A stretch of 64,000 nucleotides of DNA from Nelumbo lutea (GCA_022828595.1 JAKGHH010000001.1:205611813-205675812); one strand, 5' to 3'. Positions 30,531-41,781 are shown, counted from the first letter of the stretch. A program made the numbers and translations. Notes: generated from the sequence alone by a model not told the origin.

Positions 30531-32172
30531 TTTTTTTTATCAGCAACTCAAGAAGTTTTATTTAGATTAAAGAAGAATAGAGTACACCAATAATTTGTTA
30601 GGACAAAGACTCTTTAAAACAAAGAACCCCCATGCAATTAACATTGAACCCAAAACAAATGATGTCTAAAGACCCTTTACAACAAATGATGTCTAATCCA
30701 TCCACCAAACAATTAGCAGACCTCCTAAGCCATCTTACAAGGATTTACATATTTCTTGAAAGAGGAATCTTCTGAGTTCATTTCTGAATCGCCACAAGAC
30801 CCCCTCTCCTTTTTTCAACCAACCAGTGACTATTTTTAATCCCCTTCAACAATCAGCCTTGTAATTCCCATATCCTTAGCTTTTTGCACCCCAACAATAG
30901 CAGCCATGAATTCAGCTCTCACTGAATCATCTTGATCAATAGGACCTCAAAACAAACCACAAATATTCCCACTCCCATCTCTAAACACTCCACCAATTCT
31001 GCAAGGTCCTGAATTGCCAAAACTACTTCCATCAAAGTTCAGTTCCATCCATCCACCACTTGGAGACACCAAGCCTCTAGGACCTTTTGTTTCCTAGAGG
31101 AAGAAAGAGCAATCGACCTCCAGTTTCGGAAGAAAAAATCTTCCATTGAGAAATATGAGAATAATTTAAAAGTTTTCACCTAATGTGCAACTCTTACAAT
31201 AACAGCCTCCAATATTGCCTCCTTATTCCTTTCTCTCTCTTAAAAGATTCTTAAGTTCCTTTCCTCCCAAACTGACCACACCACCACTGCCCTTGCACAC
31301 TTCCATAAGATTCTACCTGTTTTCTTTGTGCTCCTCAGAAAAGATGGACTAAAGAGCTCTTCCAAGCTGACAGGAGGGATTCACCTCCAACCAAAAAGAG
31401 AGCAGAACCATTCCCAAATACAACAAGCAAAGGGACAAGAGATTAAAAGATGGAAACTTGGAAAGCATTCCCACCATTCAACTTACACAAAATTCACCAA
31501 TTAGGATGCAAGCACCAATTTGGCCTGTTCTTTTGCAGCATATCACATGTGTTGATGCACCCATGATAGAATTCCCAACAAAAGGCACTGATTTTCAGGG
31601 GGATAGGGGCACTCCAAACTTCTTTCATAGGAAAGGAATGGGGAAGGGAGGTGGACACAAGGGAAGAGAAAAAGGATTTACAGGTAAATGACCTAGAGGG
31701 GCTGAGATACCAAACCTTACTGTCATCCCCTATATCATCAAGGACAAGGCCATTCAAAATAATTAACATGTGAGACATTAATGAGATTTCCGACTCTCAA
31801 AGGTTTCTCACTAACCCCAAATTCCAACCCTCCCTAGGGGAGGAGGTAGACCCAAAAAAATCAGACATAGGTTTCTCCTTGAGACTAGAGAGAGAATACA
31901 GAGAGGGAAACATATCTTTCAAGGGAATATCCCCAACCCAACACATCTTCCCAGAATCTTATCCTATTATCAGAAGCTAGATCATTCCTGACATGCTCAA
32001 GGAATTGAGGAAGGATACCACATACTGCTTTTTCATGGTGTAGCAAGATTAGTTCTTTGCAGAATACTGGCATCCCATCTATTCCTAGCAAGCCCATGAA
32101 TACTTGAAACCACTTTGTGCCACAACCTATCACTCTCTAAGGGGAAGCACCACAACCACTTACGTGAAAGAT
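30531..32172 (-). pseudogene. L1-type LINE 3' portion inserted in element E gag
   Basis: On the minus strand, from about 32172 down: LSRKWLWCFPLESDRLWHKV, IRFWEDVLGWGYSLERYVSL (31960-31900), the zinc-binding RT region VWSAPIPLKISAFCWEFYHG and CDMLQKNRPNWC (31640-31500), then a degenerate RNase H (AEFMAAIVG near 30930) and a tail of eight A (TTTTTTTT on plus, 30531-30538). 5'-truncated in RT. Element E gag flanks it (LWNSM...ISV on the left, a MEYYATL-type block on the right). No clear target duplication. Confidence 0.78.
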
Positions 32173-32791
32173 GTGTGGACATTGCCAAGAAAATTTCGGA
32201 GCATGCCCAATAGTTGTATTCAAGACAGGACAATGTCAGAAGGATCTATTAGCTGTATCAGGATTATTTTTCTCTCCAACAGGGTTAAGAGTGTAATGGA
32301 GTACTATGCTACTCTGAAAAGTTTACGAAATGAGTTGAATGTTTACTAACCTCTCTCCCCTGATCTAAAGGTACAACGGGCTCAAAGGGAACATTTAGAT
32401 GTTACTAGATTCTTGTTAGGACTGAGATCTAAGTTTGAACCTGTGAAGTGGTGATCGCCATTCCCTTTCCGATGGCAACCCCAAAATGATCATTCTATCA
32501 CTTTAGAGAAGTTTTCCTTAGTAGCAACCAAAGATGGTGGCAGAAGAGGTGTTAGGGGGAGAGGCGCATATAGAGGTGCCGATTGTTTTAGGGTTGGTCG
32601 TTATGGAAGGAAGAGGTGGTGGAAGAAACAGTGGTGGTTGTGGTACTGTGAGAGAGTGCACACATTGTGGCTGTGAGGAGCACATAGTTGCTTTATGTTA
32701 TGACTTGAATGGTCCATCTTCCTGGGCTAATAGTGTCATAGTTGAGGATGACAATAATATGAATGATGTTCTGATGAGCTGCCTGCCATAG
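32173..32791 (+). pseudogene. Element E gag C-terminal part and zinc knuckle
   Basis: Broken frames continue gag after the LINE: VKSVMEYYATLKSLRNELNV, a TAA, then LDVTRFLLGLRSKFEPVK, and an intact CCHC knuckle CTHCGCEEHIVALC near 32660-32700 with LNGPSSWAN after it. Colinear with element F gag (37660-38220). Confidence 0.8.
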
Positions 32792-34371
32792 GAGTTGGTA
32801 AGAGCAATGAACTGGTTTCCATCACTCGTGAGGAATATGAGAGACTTTGTCAAACCTCTTGCCTTCCAAGATACTATCCTTGCTAAGTCAAGTACAATTT
32901 GTTTAGTTTCCAGTTCTAACCATTCACCATGTATAATTGATTTTGGAGCTTTAGATCATATGACTGGATCTTCATATCTTTTTGATTCCTTGTCTCCACT
33001 CCCCATTGCACAAACTGTTACCTTAGTCGATAGCACTTCTTCTCCCATTAATGGCACTGGTAAAGTTTCCCTTGGTTTTTCATTAGTCTTACCTCTGCTT
33101 TTTACATCTCTAAGTTTCCCTTTAGTCTCTTGTTTGTAAGTAAACTTAATAAGTCATTAAACTATTTAGTCACCTTCTTTCTATCCTATTGTGTTTTTCA
33201 GGATCTTACAACAGGGAAGATGATTAGTGGAGGTCATGAAGTTGGAGGATTGTACTACCTAGATGTCGATGGTCGATCGAGAGCTCCACTCATCTCTTAC
33301 TCCTCTCTAGTGGCATTGCCATTTGGGTTATCCTTCACCTTGAATTTTGAAGAAATTAATCCTTAATTTGGCATCACTATCTAAGTTGGATTGTGAAATA
33401 TGTCAACTTAGCAAGTATCATAGAGCCACTTTTGTTTCCAAGGAAGATAATAGAGTCCAAAGTCTTTTTGATCTTGTCCACTTAGATGTTTGGGGTCCTA
33501 GTAGTGTGTCATCTTATAATTGATTTCGATATTTTGTAACCTTTATTGATGATCATTCAAGAATGATATGGATATATTTAATGAAAGAGCATTCATAATT
33601 GTTCTCCATTTTCCTTTCCTTCCATGCTGAAATTCAAAATCAGTTTGGTGTTTGTATTAAAGTATTTCATTTTGATAATACAAAGGAGTATTTTCATAGT
33701 TCCTTTCAATCTTATTTTGACACTCACGGAATTATACATCAATCTTCTTGCTCCCACACCACACTCCTCAGCAAAATCGTGTGGTGGAATGAAAGACTCG
33801 ACACATTATTGAGACAACTTGTGCTTTATTACTCCAAATGTTTGTTCCTAAGACCTACTAGAGTGATGTTGTTCTCACTTCATACTTCCTGATCAATTGT
33901 ATGCCCACATCAGTCCTTGATGGGGACTCTCCATTCTATATCTTGTTTCCTTCAAAGTCCCCCTCTCTTCCTTTGTGTGCTTTCGACTATGTTTGTCTTG
34001 TCCATCACTTGGGCCTTGGACATGATAAACTGAGTGCCTAGTATATCTTTATGGGCTACTCTCGCACACAAAAGGGATACAAATATTATGATCCTATCCT
34101 TCGTAAGTCATTTGTTGTTCCTAATGTCACCTTCTTTGAGAGCCTTCCTTATTATCTGGACATGAACCCTCTCCCTTTATTCCCATCCCATCTGCTTCAG
34201 GTGATGTGTTTATCCCTCTTCCCACTATTGAGGAGCCTATTTGACCATCAATTCATAGATTGTACATCAGACGTGAGAGCTTGCACCAGTTCCTACACTA
34301 CCTTAGACTCTATCTTTTGCCCCTCCACCAGCATTGGAACCATCAAAAGATCCCCCATCATTGGATCTTGA
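32792..34371 (+). pseudogene. Element E protease and integrase, degenerate
   Basis: Protease reads CIIDFGALDHMTGSS (active-site Ser to Phe) near 32930. Integrase pieces: CEICQLSKYH near 33395, LDVWGP near 33485, a DDHSRMIWIYLM-like stretch, FHFDNTKEYF near 33665 and a frameshifted remnant of the Glu motif near 33780. Stops and shifts throughout. Contains GYSRTQKGYKYYDPILRKSF near 34053, the end of the integrase core. Confidence 0.75.
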
Positions 34372-35216
34372 TCTTCTCATTGTTGTAATGTAAAGGGAAA
34401 ATATACTTGTACTAACCATACTATCTCTCATTATTGTTCTCTTGTTCGTTTATCTACTACCCATTTAGAAGAAAGCAATGGATGGTGAATTTCAAGCTCT
34501 CTAGTCTAACCACACATGGGATCTTACCTTCTTACCCTGGGAAATAGGTGTTAGCTATAGGTGGGTATATACGATCAAACATAGGCAAGATGATAGCATT
34601 GAGAGGTTCAAACCCTGGCTGGTGGAAAAAGGCTATAAATAGGCCTATGGAGTTGATTACTCTAAGACCTCCCCGGTGACTAAGTTGTCATCTATATGGG
34701 TTATTATTTCCCTTTCCATCCACTTTGATTAGCCCTTGTACCAGCTTGATGTAAATAATGCTTTCCTTAATGGTGATCTTCAAGAGGAGGTACACATGAA
34801 GCAACCTCCTCGGTATGTTGCTCGGCAGGAGGCTGGTTTGGTATGTAAATTATGCAAGGCAATCTATGCACTCAAGCAGTCACCATGGGCCTGGTTTGGT
34901 AGGTTCAGCAATGTTGTACAGGAGTTTGGTCTCAAGCAATGTGGAGTTGATAATTTAGTCTTTAGTAGGGCCTGGTTTGGTAGTGATAATACGATTAATG
35001 ATTTGAAACAATTTTTACAACAACACTTTCAAACCAAGGATTTAGGATCCTTGATGTATTTCCTAGGTGTTGAAGCTCGCTCGACCTCAAAGTGGGGAAT
35101 CTCCTTGTCACAATGCAAGTATGTTTTGGATTTGTTGGACGAGACCAGTCTACTAGGGGCTAAACCAGTTGAAATCCCTATGGATCCTAATGTGAAAACA
35201 ACTGATAGTTAGGGGG
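34372..35216 (+). pseudogene. Element E reverse transcriptase, YVDD box deleted
   Basis: RT begins near 34480 in broken frames (WVYTIKHRQDDSIERFK-like). The open segment from 34736 has [19 protein letters not shown] and ALKQSPWAWFGRFS, then jumps from DNLVFSRAWFGS to NDLKQFLQQHFQTKDLG. The 20-odd residues that carry the catalytic VVYVDD box in F and H are missing here and replaced by a repeat of AWFG. YFLGVEARS and RKYVL-like (CKYVLDLLDET) follow. Confidence 0.8.
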
Positions 35217-35914
35217 AGCCATTCAATGATCCTAGAAGGTATAGGAAGTTAGTTGGGAAACTGATTTATCTAACCATTACCCATCCTGATATCTCCTTGC
35301 ATGTAGGGGTTCTAAGTTAATTTATGCAGAATCCCATAGTCATTCACTGGGAAGATGTTGTAAGAGTATTGAGATACCTAAAAGGTGCTTCAGGTCGGGG
35401 ATTACTGTACAAGAAAGGGGGAGAATTAACCTTAAAGGAATATTTTGATGCAGATAGGGCAGGTTCCTTAATGGACAGAAGTTTACTACAAGGTATTGTA
35501 CCTTTTTTGTGTAGCAATCTCATTACTTGGAAAAGTAAGAAGGAAAGCGTAGTTGCTAGAAGCAGTGTTGAAGCTGATTATAGAGCAATGACCCACACCA
35601 CCTATGAGTTGATATAGCTGAAACATCTCCTTTAAGAGATGGGTATTTTTATAGGGAAGCCTGTCAAGTTGTTTTGTGATAATCAAGCCACTACTCGTAT
35701 TGCTTCCAACCCAGTTTTCCATGAGAGGACCAAACATATAGAAGTTGATTGTCATTTTGTAAGAGAAAAAGGTGACAAATGGTGATATTGTGACTCCTTA
35801 TGTCAAGTCAGAAGAACTAGTAGACTTGTTTACAAAGATTTTGTGTTGTACTAGGATGGATTATATTTGTAACAAGCTGGAGCTCTATGATATATATGCT
35901 CCAGCTTGAGAGGG
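35217..35914 (+). pseudogene. Element E RNase H
   Basis: Worn frames: VVRVLRYLKGASGRGLLYK, FDADRAGSLMD (Trp lost), KSKKESVVARSSVEADYRAM, a TAG inside the LIWLK block, [20 protein letters not shown] and [13 protein letters not shown]. Ends at the ATATATGCTCCAGCTTGAG tail and a degraded polypurine tract (TTGAGAGGG). Confidence 0.8.
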
Positions 35915-36181
35915 TGTTGAAATGTTTGCCCACAGGGGTATTTTAGTCTTTTTCTATAATATGGTATTCCCCTATCAAGGATCACTTAACAGGGGTATTC
36001 TTGTAATTTATACATGTTATAATGAATGGAACAACAGTGCAGGTCAAGAGGAAGGATAAAACAGTTCGTATCTCCTTGAAACCTCTTTTTCTTCTTCCTT
36101 TTACTTTCTTCTTGCTTTTCACTATGTAAGACAGGTTTCCTAACCTTTTCCTTTTTTCTCCTTTATTCTCAAGTTTTAATA
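35915..36181 (+). repeat. Element E 3' LTR
   Basis: 267 bp, TGTTGAAATGTTTGCCC to CAAGTTTTAATA, followed by TSD TTCTC (36182-36186). Confidence 0.88.
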
Positions 36182-36293
36182 TTCTCAACAAAAGCTTCTT
36201 TACTTGTGTATCTGACTATGTGTCAATTGTCATTCTAGCATTTCCTCTCCTCCCAAGTGCATCACAAAATATAAGTTCTGGAACCATTAGCCT

Positions 36294-36579
36294 TGTTAAA
36301 GTGAGCCGAATAGAGGTAGTTTAGTCATCTCATGTTTGTTAAGTACCTTGCTTATGTGGCAGTTTTATTAGAGATACTCTGCCCACACTTAAGTAAGGGC
36401 AGTTTAGTCTTTGTAAAGGTTATTAGAACTAAATAACCATTAGGGGGTCGAATGAACAGTGTACGAATCAGTTTTGACTAAACCCTCCTGTTCTCTCTTT
36501 CTCTTTTCTTCTTCTTCATCTTCTTCCTTCTCTCCTGGTTCGGGTTACTGTAGCTGCATTCGAAACATGGTATCAAAGC
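36294..36579 (+). repeat. Element F 5' LTR and primer-binding site
   Basis: 274-bp LTR (36294-36567), with a pyrimidine-rich CTTCTTCTTCATCTTCTTCC block, then primer-binding site 36568-36579. Confidence 0.92.
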
Positions 36580-37326
36580 AAGGTTCCTGACCTACTTCAG
36601 TTTGTAAAGCATCTCAGCTGTGTTCGTGACACCTTCTTCTTCATTTCTGGTTAGTTAATGGAGAGAACTGGTTCGCCCTAGGTCTGAGACATCACAGCTC
36701 ATTTCTCTTTGCTGCACACAGTCTTCTTCATCAAGGAAAGTGATTTCAGCAGTGAATGGTTGGTTGATACTCTCAAAGGAAGGTTGGTTATCCAGTCCTT
36801 TTGTGTTGCTGGTATTTCTGGGTAGAAACCCTCCAAGAATCAGTTAGTACTGATTAGAACCTAGAGAACTAGGTTCATTGTTGCCCTAGAACAGGTTGTG
36901 TACAGTAGCCGAATGGTGTAGCGGCTGCTGTAAGTGGTTGAGTGGGTTAGGGCTGCTGCAGGTGGCTGAGTGGTGTAAGGTGTAACACGGTGACCTAGCT
37001 GAGTTCTTTGTGGTTGTGTAATGCCCTCTATAATGTGTTAAACAAGTCTGAATTGGGTGTAGCAGATTTGACTGTGTTATGGAGCTTGTGGTGCACAACT
37101 TCTATTGAGTGGTTGTAAGAGGGCCTACATGTGATTAGTGAGTGCTAAATTGATGCTTATGCGGTTCATCGGTTTGTGAAGACAACAGTAGTGTGAACAA
37201 GAACAAGGCGTGGGCTCTCACTGTTGTGTTTAGGGGCTGCAATAGGTGCTGAAATATCAAACTGTGAATAACATTAGTCAGCTAGTAGCTGAGAAGTCAG
37301 GTTAGAGGCAACTGTGAAAGAGTACA
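36580..37326 (+). other. Element F leader
   Basis: 747-bp leader with several imperfect GGCTGCTG(C)AGGTGG / GAGTGGTGTAG words around 36905-36985. No coding recognised. Confidence 0.6.
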
Positions 37327-37968
37327 ATGGCAGCAATAGGAGATGGGTACAATGATCAGAAACCTAGTGTGGTGGTTTCCCCCGACTACCTAGGGGTACA
37401 GATGACCTTAATAAAACTGAATGGGGAAAACTACGTTCCATGGGCTAAATCTGTGGAAGTTTTTCTCAAGGCAAAGAGGAAAGTGAAGCATGTAAAAGAT
37501 GAGAAGCCACCGGCTGACTCTCTAGGGTTTGATGATTGGGAACAAGAAGATGCTCAAATCATGGCTTGGTTGTGGAATAGTATGGAGCCCAAAATTAGTG
37601 CCAACTTCGTTTTCCTTGATACGGCTAAGGATATATGGGAGCATGCTAAGAAGCTATATTTTGGACAAGATAACATGACAAGAGTATATCGGCTTTATCA
37701 GGAGTACTTTGATTTACAACAAGGAACCAAAACACTAGAAGAGTACTATGCCTACATGAAGAATATAAGGAATGAACTCAATGTCTATCATCCCCTCACT
37801 CCAGATATTAAAGTTCAGCAACGGCAAAGGGAACAACTAGATGTTACAAGATTTTTAGTGGGGTTGAAGTCAGAGTATGAACCAGTTAGAGCCCAAATAT
37901 TAGGGGGCTCTTCTCTTCCTACACTTGAGGAAGTATTCTCAAGGCTTCGTAGAATTTCTATGGGATAG
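37327..37968 (+). CDS. Element F gag capsid
   Basis: ATG 37327 (MAAIGDGYNDQKPS), open for 213 codons. Contains LIKLNGENYVPWAKSVEVFL near residue 27, MAWLWNSMEPKISANFVFL near 79, LYFGQDNMTRVYRLYQEYFD near 108, YYAYMKNIRNELNVY and VTRFLVGLKSEYEPVRAQIL near 178. This is the UBN2-type copia capsid. It ends at a TAG (37966-37968), a substitution within gag rather than the natural end, because the knuckle lies downstream in frame. Confidence 0.88.
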   Translation: MAAIGDGYNDQKPSVVVSPDYLGVQMTLIKLNGENYVPWAKSVEVFLKAKRKVKHVKDEKPPADSLGFDDWEQEDAQIMAWLWNSMEPKISANFVFLDTAKDIWEHAKKLYFGQDNMTRVYRLYQEYFDLQQGTKTLEEYYAYMKNIRNELNVYHPLTPDIKVQQRQREQLDVTRFLVGLKSEYEPVRAQILGGSSLPTLEEVFSRLRRISMG

Positions 37969-38427
37969 ACAAAGAACTCCACACAGTCTGATAAATCAGC
38001 ACTTGTGACAGCTAGAGGAGGTGGACATAGTACAAGAGGGGGAGGTCATGCTTCCCGAGGAGGCCATGGCAGTTCCATGATTGGTCGGGGTGGTTGTGAC
38101 TCAGGGGGAGGCCGTGGCTGAGGGAAGAATAACTTTACAAGGAAGTCTACTCATTGTGGTAGGGAAGGACACATAGTGAATTTCTATTATGACCTACATG
38201 GCCCTCCCTCTAAATGGGCTAATCATGCTGTAGCAGGTGAGGTTGATATCAGTGATAGTAAACAGGCAGACCGAACTCCTCCCACATCTACATCTACTTT
38301 TGGGAGGGAGATGGTGAGTGTACCGCGTGATGAGTATGAATGGTTCCTTCAAACTACTTTACAGCATACAACTGCCACACTTGCCCAATCAGGTATTGCT
38401 TGCATGTCATCTAAAACCCCTCCCTAG
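37969..38427 (+). pseudogene. Element F gag C-terminus with defective zinc knuckle
   Basis: Gly/Arg-rich spacer (GGGHASRGGHG-like, 38030-38120), then STHCGREGHIVNFYYDLHGP: the first and last cysteines of the CCHC box are replaced by Ser and Tyr. A TGA lies near 38119. Ends with a TAG near 38425 just before the protease. Confidence 0.8.
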
Positions 38428-39564
38428 ATTATAGCCTCTGGAGCCTCAGATCATATGACCGGGACTCCAGGTGTGTTCTCTTCTTTTTCTGAAACCTCCA
38501 CATCACAAACTATTACACTTGCCAGTGGATCCTCATCTCCCATCTGTGGTGTTGGTAATGTTGACATGGATTTTGTACCCTTATCATCTGTTTTATATGT
38601 ACCTAAGTTTCCATTCAATCATATGTCTGTTAGTAAAATAACCAAAGCTCTTAATTGTTCTGTTACCTTCTTTCCTTCCACTTGTGTTTTTCAGGATCTC
38701 AAGATGGGGAAGAAGATTGGTGGGGGGCATGAAGCTGGTGGATTGTATTATCTTGACGGTGGTGGATCTTCAATTGCTCTTCAGACTTCACTTACTCCTC
38801 TACAATGGCATTGCCGACTGGGACATCCATCTCTCAAGGCTCTCAAGATTTTGGTTCAGTCATTGAGTTATTTGTCAGTTTTGCAATGTGAGTCATGTCA
38901 GTTTGGGAAACATCGTCGTGTGTCCTTCAGTCCAAGAGTTGAGAGTCGTATGTTGAGTCATTTTTCTTTGGTTCATTCAGATGTTTGGGGTCCAATCAAA
39001 ACAGAGTCTTATAATGGGTACAAGTATTTTGTTTCCTTTATTGATGATTGTTCAAGAATGACATGGATTTACTTAATGAAAGAAAGAAGTGAGTTGTTTT
39101 CCATTTTTCAAATATTCCATGCTGAAATACACACACAATTTGGTGTTCCAATCAAAATTCTCCGTTCAGATAATGGTCGTAAATACTTTCTTACTTCATT
39201 TCAACAGTATTTAGAACAGCATGGCATTATTCATCAGACCTCATGTGCATTCACCCCTCAACAGAATGGGGTAGCTGAACGGAAGAACCGTCAGCTTCTT
39301 GAAACTGCTTGGTCTATTCTTCATCACATGAATGTTCCTAAACAGTTTTGGAGTGATGCTGTACTCACTGCATGTCTTCTTATTAATCGGATGCCCTCTT
39401 TCATCCTTCATGGTCGGTCCCCCTTCTCTATCTTGTTTCCCACTTTATCTCTATTCCCATTAACTCCTCGTGTCTTTGGTTGTGTGTGCTTTGTCCACAA
39501 TCTGAGTCCTAGAATAGACAAGCTAGATGCACACTCAATTAAATGTGTCTTCCTTGGCTACTAA
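38428..39564 (+). CDS. Element F protease and integrase
   Basis: Open frame of about 370 codons. Protease active site reads IIASGASDHMTG: the catalytic Asp of the D-S-G triad is Ala, so the protease should be dead. Integrase zinc region HCRLGHPS and CESCQFGKH; catalytic core with HSDVWGP (Asp 1), LRSDNGRKYF (Asp 2) and QQNGVAERKNRQ (Glu), all intact; then FWSDAVLTACLLINRMPS and RVFGCVCFVHNLSPRIDKLD. A TAA after VFLGY ends the frame. The integrase core is the most complete in the window. Confidence 0.9.
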   Translation: MIASGASDHMTGTPGVFSSFSETSTSQTITLASGSSSPICGVGNVDMDFVPLSSVLYVPKFPFNHMSVSKITKALNCSVTFFPSTCVFQDLKMGKKIGGGHEAGGLYYLDGGGSSIALQTSLTPLQWHCRLGHPSLKALKILVQSLSYLSVLQCESCQFGKHRRVSFSPRVESRMLSHFSLVHSDVWGPIKTESYNGYKYFVSFIDDCSRMTWIYLMKERSELFSIFQIFHAEIHTQFGVPIKILRSDNGRKYFLTSFQQYLEQHGIIHQTSCAFTPQQNGVAERKNRQLLETAWSILHHMNVPKQFWSDAVLTACLLINRMPSFILHGRSPFSILFPTLSLFPLTPRVFGCVCFVHNLSPRIDKLDAHSIKCVFLGY

Positions 39565-40779
39565 TGGACTCAAAAAGGGTACAAGTGTTATAATCCCATT
39601 ACCCGGAAGTGTTATGTCTACCCTGATGTCACCTTTTTTTAGTTTGTCCCCTTCTTCTCAAGTCTTGAAGCACCTTTGTCTCCACCCATAATTCCTCTTC
39701 CTCTTCATGTCAGTGATCCAGTTCAAGATGTTGTTGTTGGAGTAGACCCATCACCTCATCCAGTGCAGATCACCACCAAACGACCACCAATCCGGCAAGT
39801 GTATACACGTCGAACGACACCGGCCCCTCCTCCAGCTTCTACCTCATCTGTGGATCATCTCATGGCTCCTATTGTTGAACCTTCAGACCTTGACCTACCC
39901 ATTGCCTTACGGAAAGGTAAACGCAGTTCTACCCTCCATCCCATTTCTAATTTTGTTTCATTATCTCGTCTTTCTACCTCACATCGCTAGTTTGTTTCAC
40001 TTTTGTCCTCTATTTCCATACCTAACAATGTTCAAGAAGCTCTTAGTTCACCTGGGTGGTGGCGGGCAATGGAGGAGGAACTTTCTGCTCTTTAACATAC
40101 TCAAACGTGGGAACTTACTACTCTCCCACCTGCTAAACATGCTGTGGGCTGTAAATGGGTGTATACTGTGAAATACTTTCTAGATGGTAGTGTGGAGCGT
40201 CTGAAGGCCAGACTTGTTGCTAAAGGTTACTCACAGTTGTATGGAGTGGACTACATGGAGACATTCTCTCTAGTGGCTAAGATTGGTTCTGTTCGTGTAC
40301 TAATTTCCCTGGAAGTTATGTATGATTGGCCGCTGTTTCAACTTAATATAAAGAATGCCTTCCTCCATGGTGATCTTGTGGAGGAGGTATACATGGAGCA
40401 ACCACCTGGGTTTGTTGCTCAGGGGGAGGATGGTAAGGTATGCAGATTGAAGTTCAGTGAAGTGGTGAAGAGTTTTGGAATGAAGCAATGCCAGGTTGAT
40501 CACTCAGTGTTCAGCTATGACTCAGAAGCTGGGAAGATCCTATTAGTGGTCTATGTGGATGATATTGTCATTACTGGCAGTGATAAATTGGGGATTGGCA
40601 AACTAAAGGTATTTCTGCAAAATCATTTCCAAACAAAAGATCTTGGAACATTAAAGTATTTCTTGGGAATAGAAGTTGCTAGGTCAAAACAAGGTGTAAA
40701 TCTATACCAAAGAAAATATGTTCTTGATCTATTAGAAGAAATAGGACTGTTAGGTGCAAACCGGCTGAGACCCCTATGA
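39565..40779 (+). pseudogene. Element F linker and reverse transcriptase
   Basis: Linker with proline-rich residues to about 39880, DLPIALRKGKRSSTLHPISN, a TAG near 39988, then RT open from 40144: [51 protein letters not shown] then directly FSEVVKSFGM. The 17 residues expected between (KAIYGLKQSPRAWFGR-type) are reduced to one, an in-frame 48-bp deletion. Catalytic VVYVDDIVITGSD near 40550 is intact, followed by LGTLKYFLGIEVARSKQG. Confidence 0.88.
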
Positions 40780-41507
40780 AACCAAATGTTAAGTTGAGCA
40801 GTGATACAGGAGAAGTATTTGAAGATCCTAGAAGGTATAGACGACTAGTGAGGAAGCTGAACTATCTGACTATCACGAGACCTGACATCCTTTGCAGTCA
40901 GTGTGGTGAGTCAATTCATGCAGAACCCTCGTATACCTCACTGGGATGCAGTTCTCAGAATTGTAAGGTATCTAAAAGGAGCTCCAGGCCGTGGACTATT
41001 GTATAAACCAGGAGAAAAACTTAAAGTAGTGGGGTATATAGATACAGACTGGGTAGGCTCAGTGAATGATAGAAGATCTACTACAGGCTATTGCACATTC
41101 CATGGAGGAAATTTTGTGGTGTGGAAGAGTAAAAAGCAGACAGTTGTGGCCAGAAGTAGTGTTGAAGCTGAGTATGGGGCCATGGCACATACTACCTGTG
41201 AGTTAATGTGGTTGAGGAATCTTCTACAAGAAATTGGGTTTCACATGGATAAACCTATGAGACTGCATTGTGACAACCAAGTTGCACTCCATATCTCATC
41301 CAATCATTCATGAGAGAACAAAGCACATAGAGGTTGATTGCCACTTTGTGAGGGAGAAGGTCCTTGCTGGAGAGATAAACACAGAACATGTGGGCTCAAA
41401 TGATCAATGGGCAGATTTGTTTACAAAAGCTCTAAGCTCAGGGAAAGTGAACTATCTATGTAACAAGCTGGGATTATATGACATATATTCTCCAACTTGA
41501 GGGGGAG
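40780..41507 (+). pseudogene. Element F RNase H
   Basis: Frames 40903-41313 and 41270-41500: YLKGAPGRGLLYKPGEKLK, IDTDWVGSVND (Asp 1), SSVEAEYGAM (Glu), LHCDNQVALHIS (Asp 2), shift near 41300, then [28 protein letters not shown] and the tail IYSPT. A frameshift near 40770 separates it from RT. Confidence 0.88.
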
Positions 41508-41781
41508 TGTTAAAGTGAGCCGAATAGGGGTAGTTTGGTCATCTCATGTTTGTTAAGTACCTTGCTTATGTGACAGTTTTATTAGAGATACTCTGCCCAC
41601 ACTTAAGTAAGGGCAGTTTAGTCTTTGTAAAGGTTATTAGAACTTAATAACCATTAGGGGGTCAAATGAACAGTGTACGAATCAGTTTTGACTAAACCCT
41701 CATGTTCTCTCTTTCTTTTTTCTTCTTCTTCATCTTCTTCCTTCTCTCCTGGTTCGGGTTACTGTAGCTGCATTCGAAACA
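41508..41781 (+). repeat. Element F 3' LTR
   Basis: 274 bp, TGTTAAAG...CGAAACA, followed by TSD AGCCT (41782-41786). Confidence 0.92.

Larger units (their letters stand above)
28234..36181 (+). mobile_element. Ty1/copia element E, with D and a LINE nested in gag
   Basis: LTRs 28234-28491 and 35915-36181 with perfect TSD TTCTC at 28229-28233 and 36182-36186. The LTR reads TGTTGAA (TATTGAA in the 5' copy) to TTTTAATA, so it ends TA, not CA. Primer-binding site TGGTATCAGAGC 28492-28503. Its gag starts at 28972 and is split by element D (29221-30509) and by a LINE (30531 to about 32172). Protease, integrase, RT and RNase H follow in heavily broken frames. An old copy, and the host of two later insertions. 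Confidence 0.88.
36294..41781 (+). mobile_element. Ty1/copia element F (best-preserved element)
   Basis: LTRs 36294-36567 and 41508-41781, both 274 bp, with about 7 mismatches by eye (roughly 97% identity). Perfect TSD AGCCT at 36289-36293 and 41782-41786. Primer-binding site TGGTATCAAAGC 36568-36579; polypurine tract TTGAGGGGGAG before 41508. Termini TGTTAAAG...CGAAACA. Gag, PR, IN, RT and RNase H are in order. It still has about eight stops or shifts, a lost knuckle Cys, a protease change and a 48-bp deletion in RT, so it is not autonomous. Confidence 0.93.

Noticed and set aside
30515..32180. A target site duplication for the LINE in element E
   Set aside because: No convincing matching pair of 8-20 bases at both ends; either decayed or lost with a small deletion.
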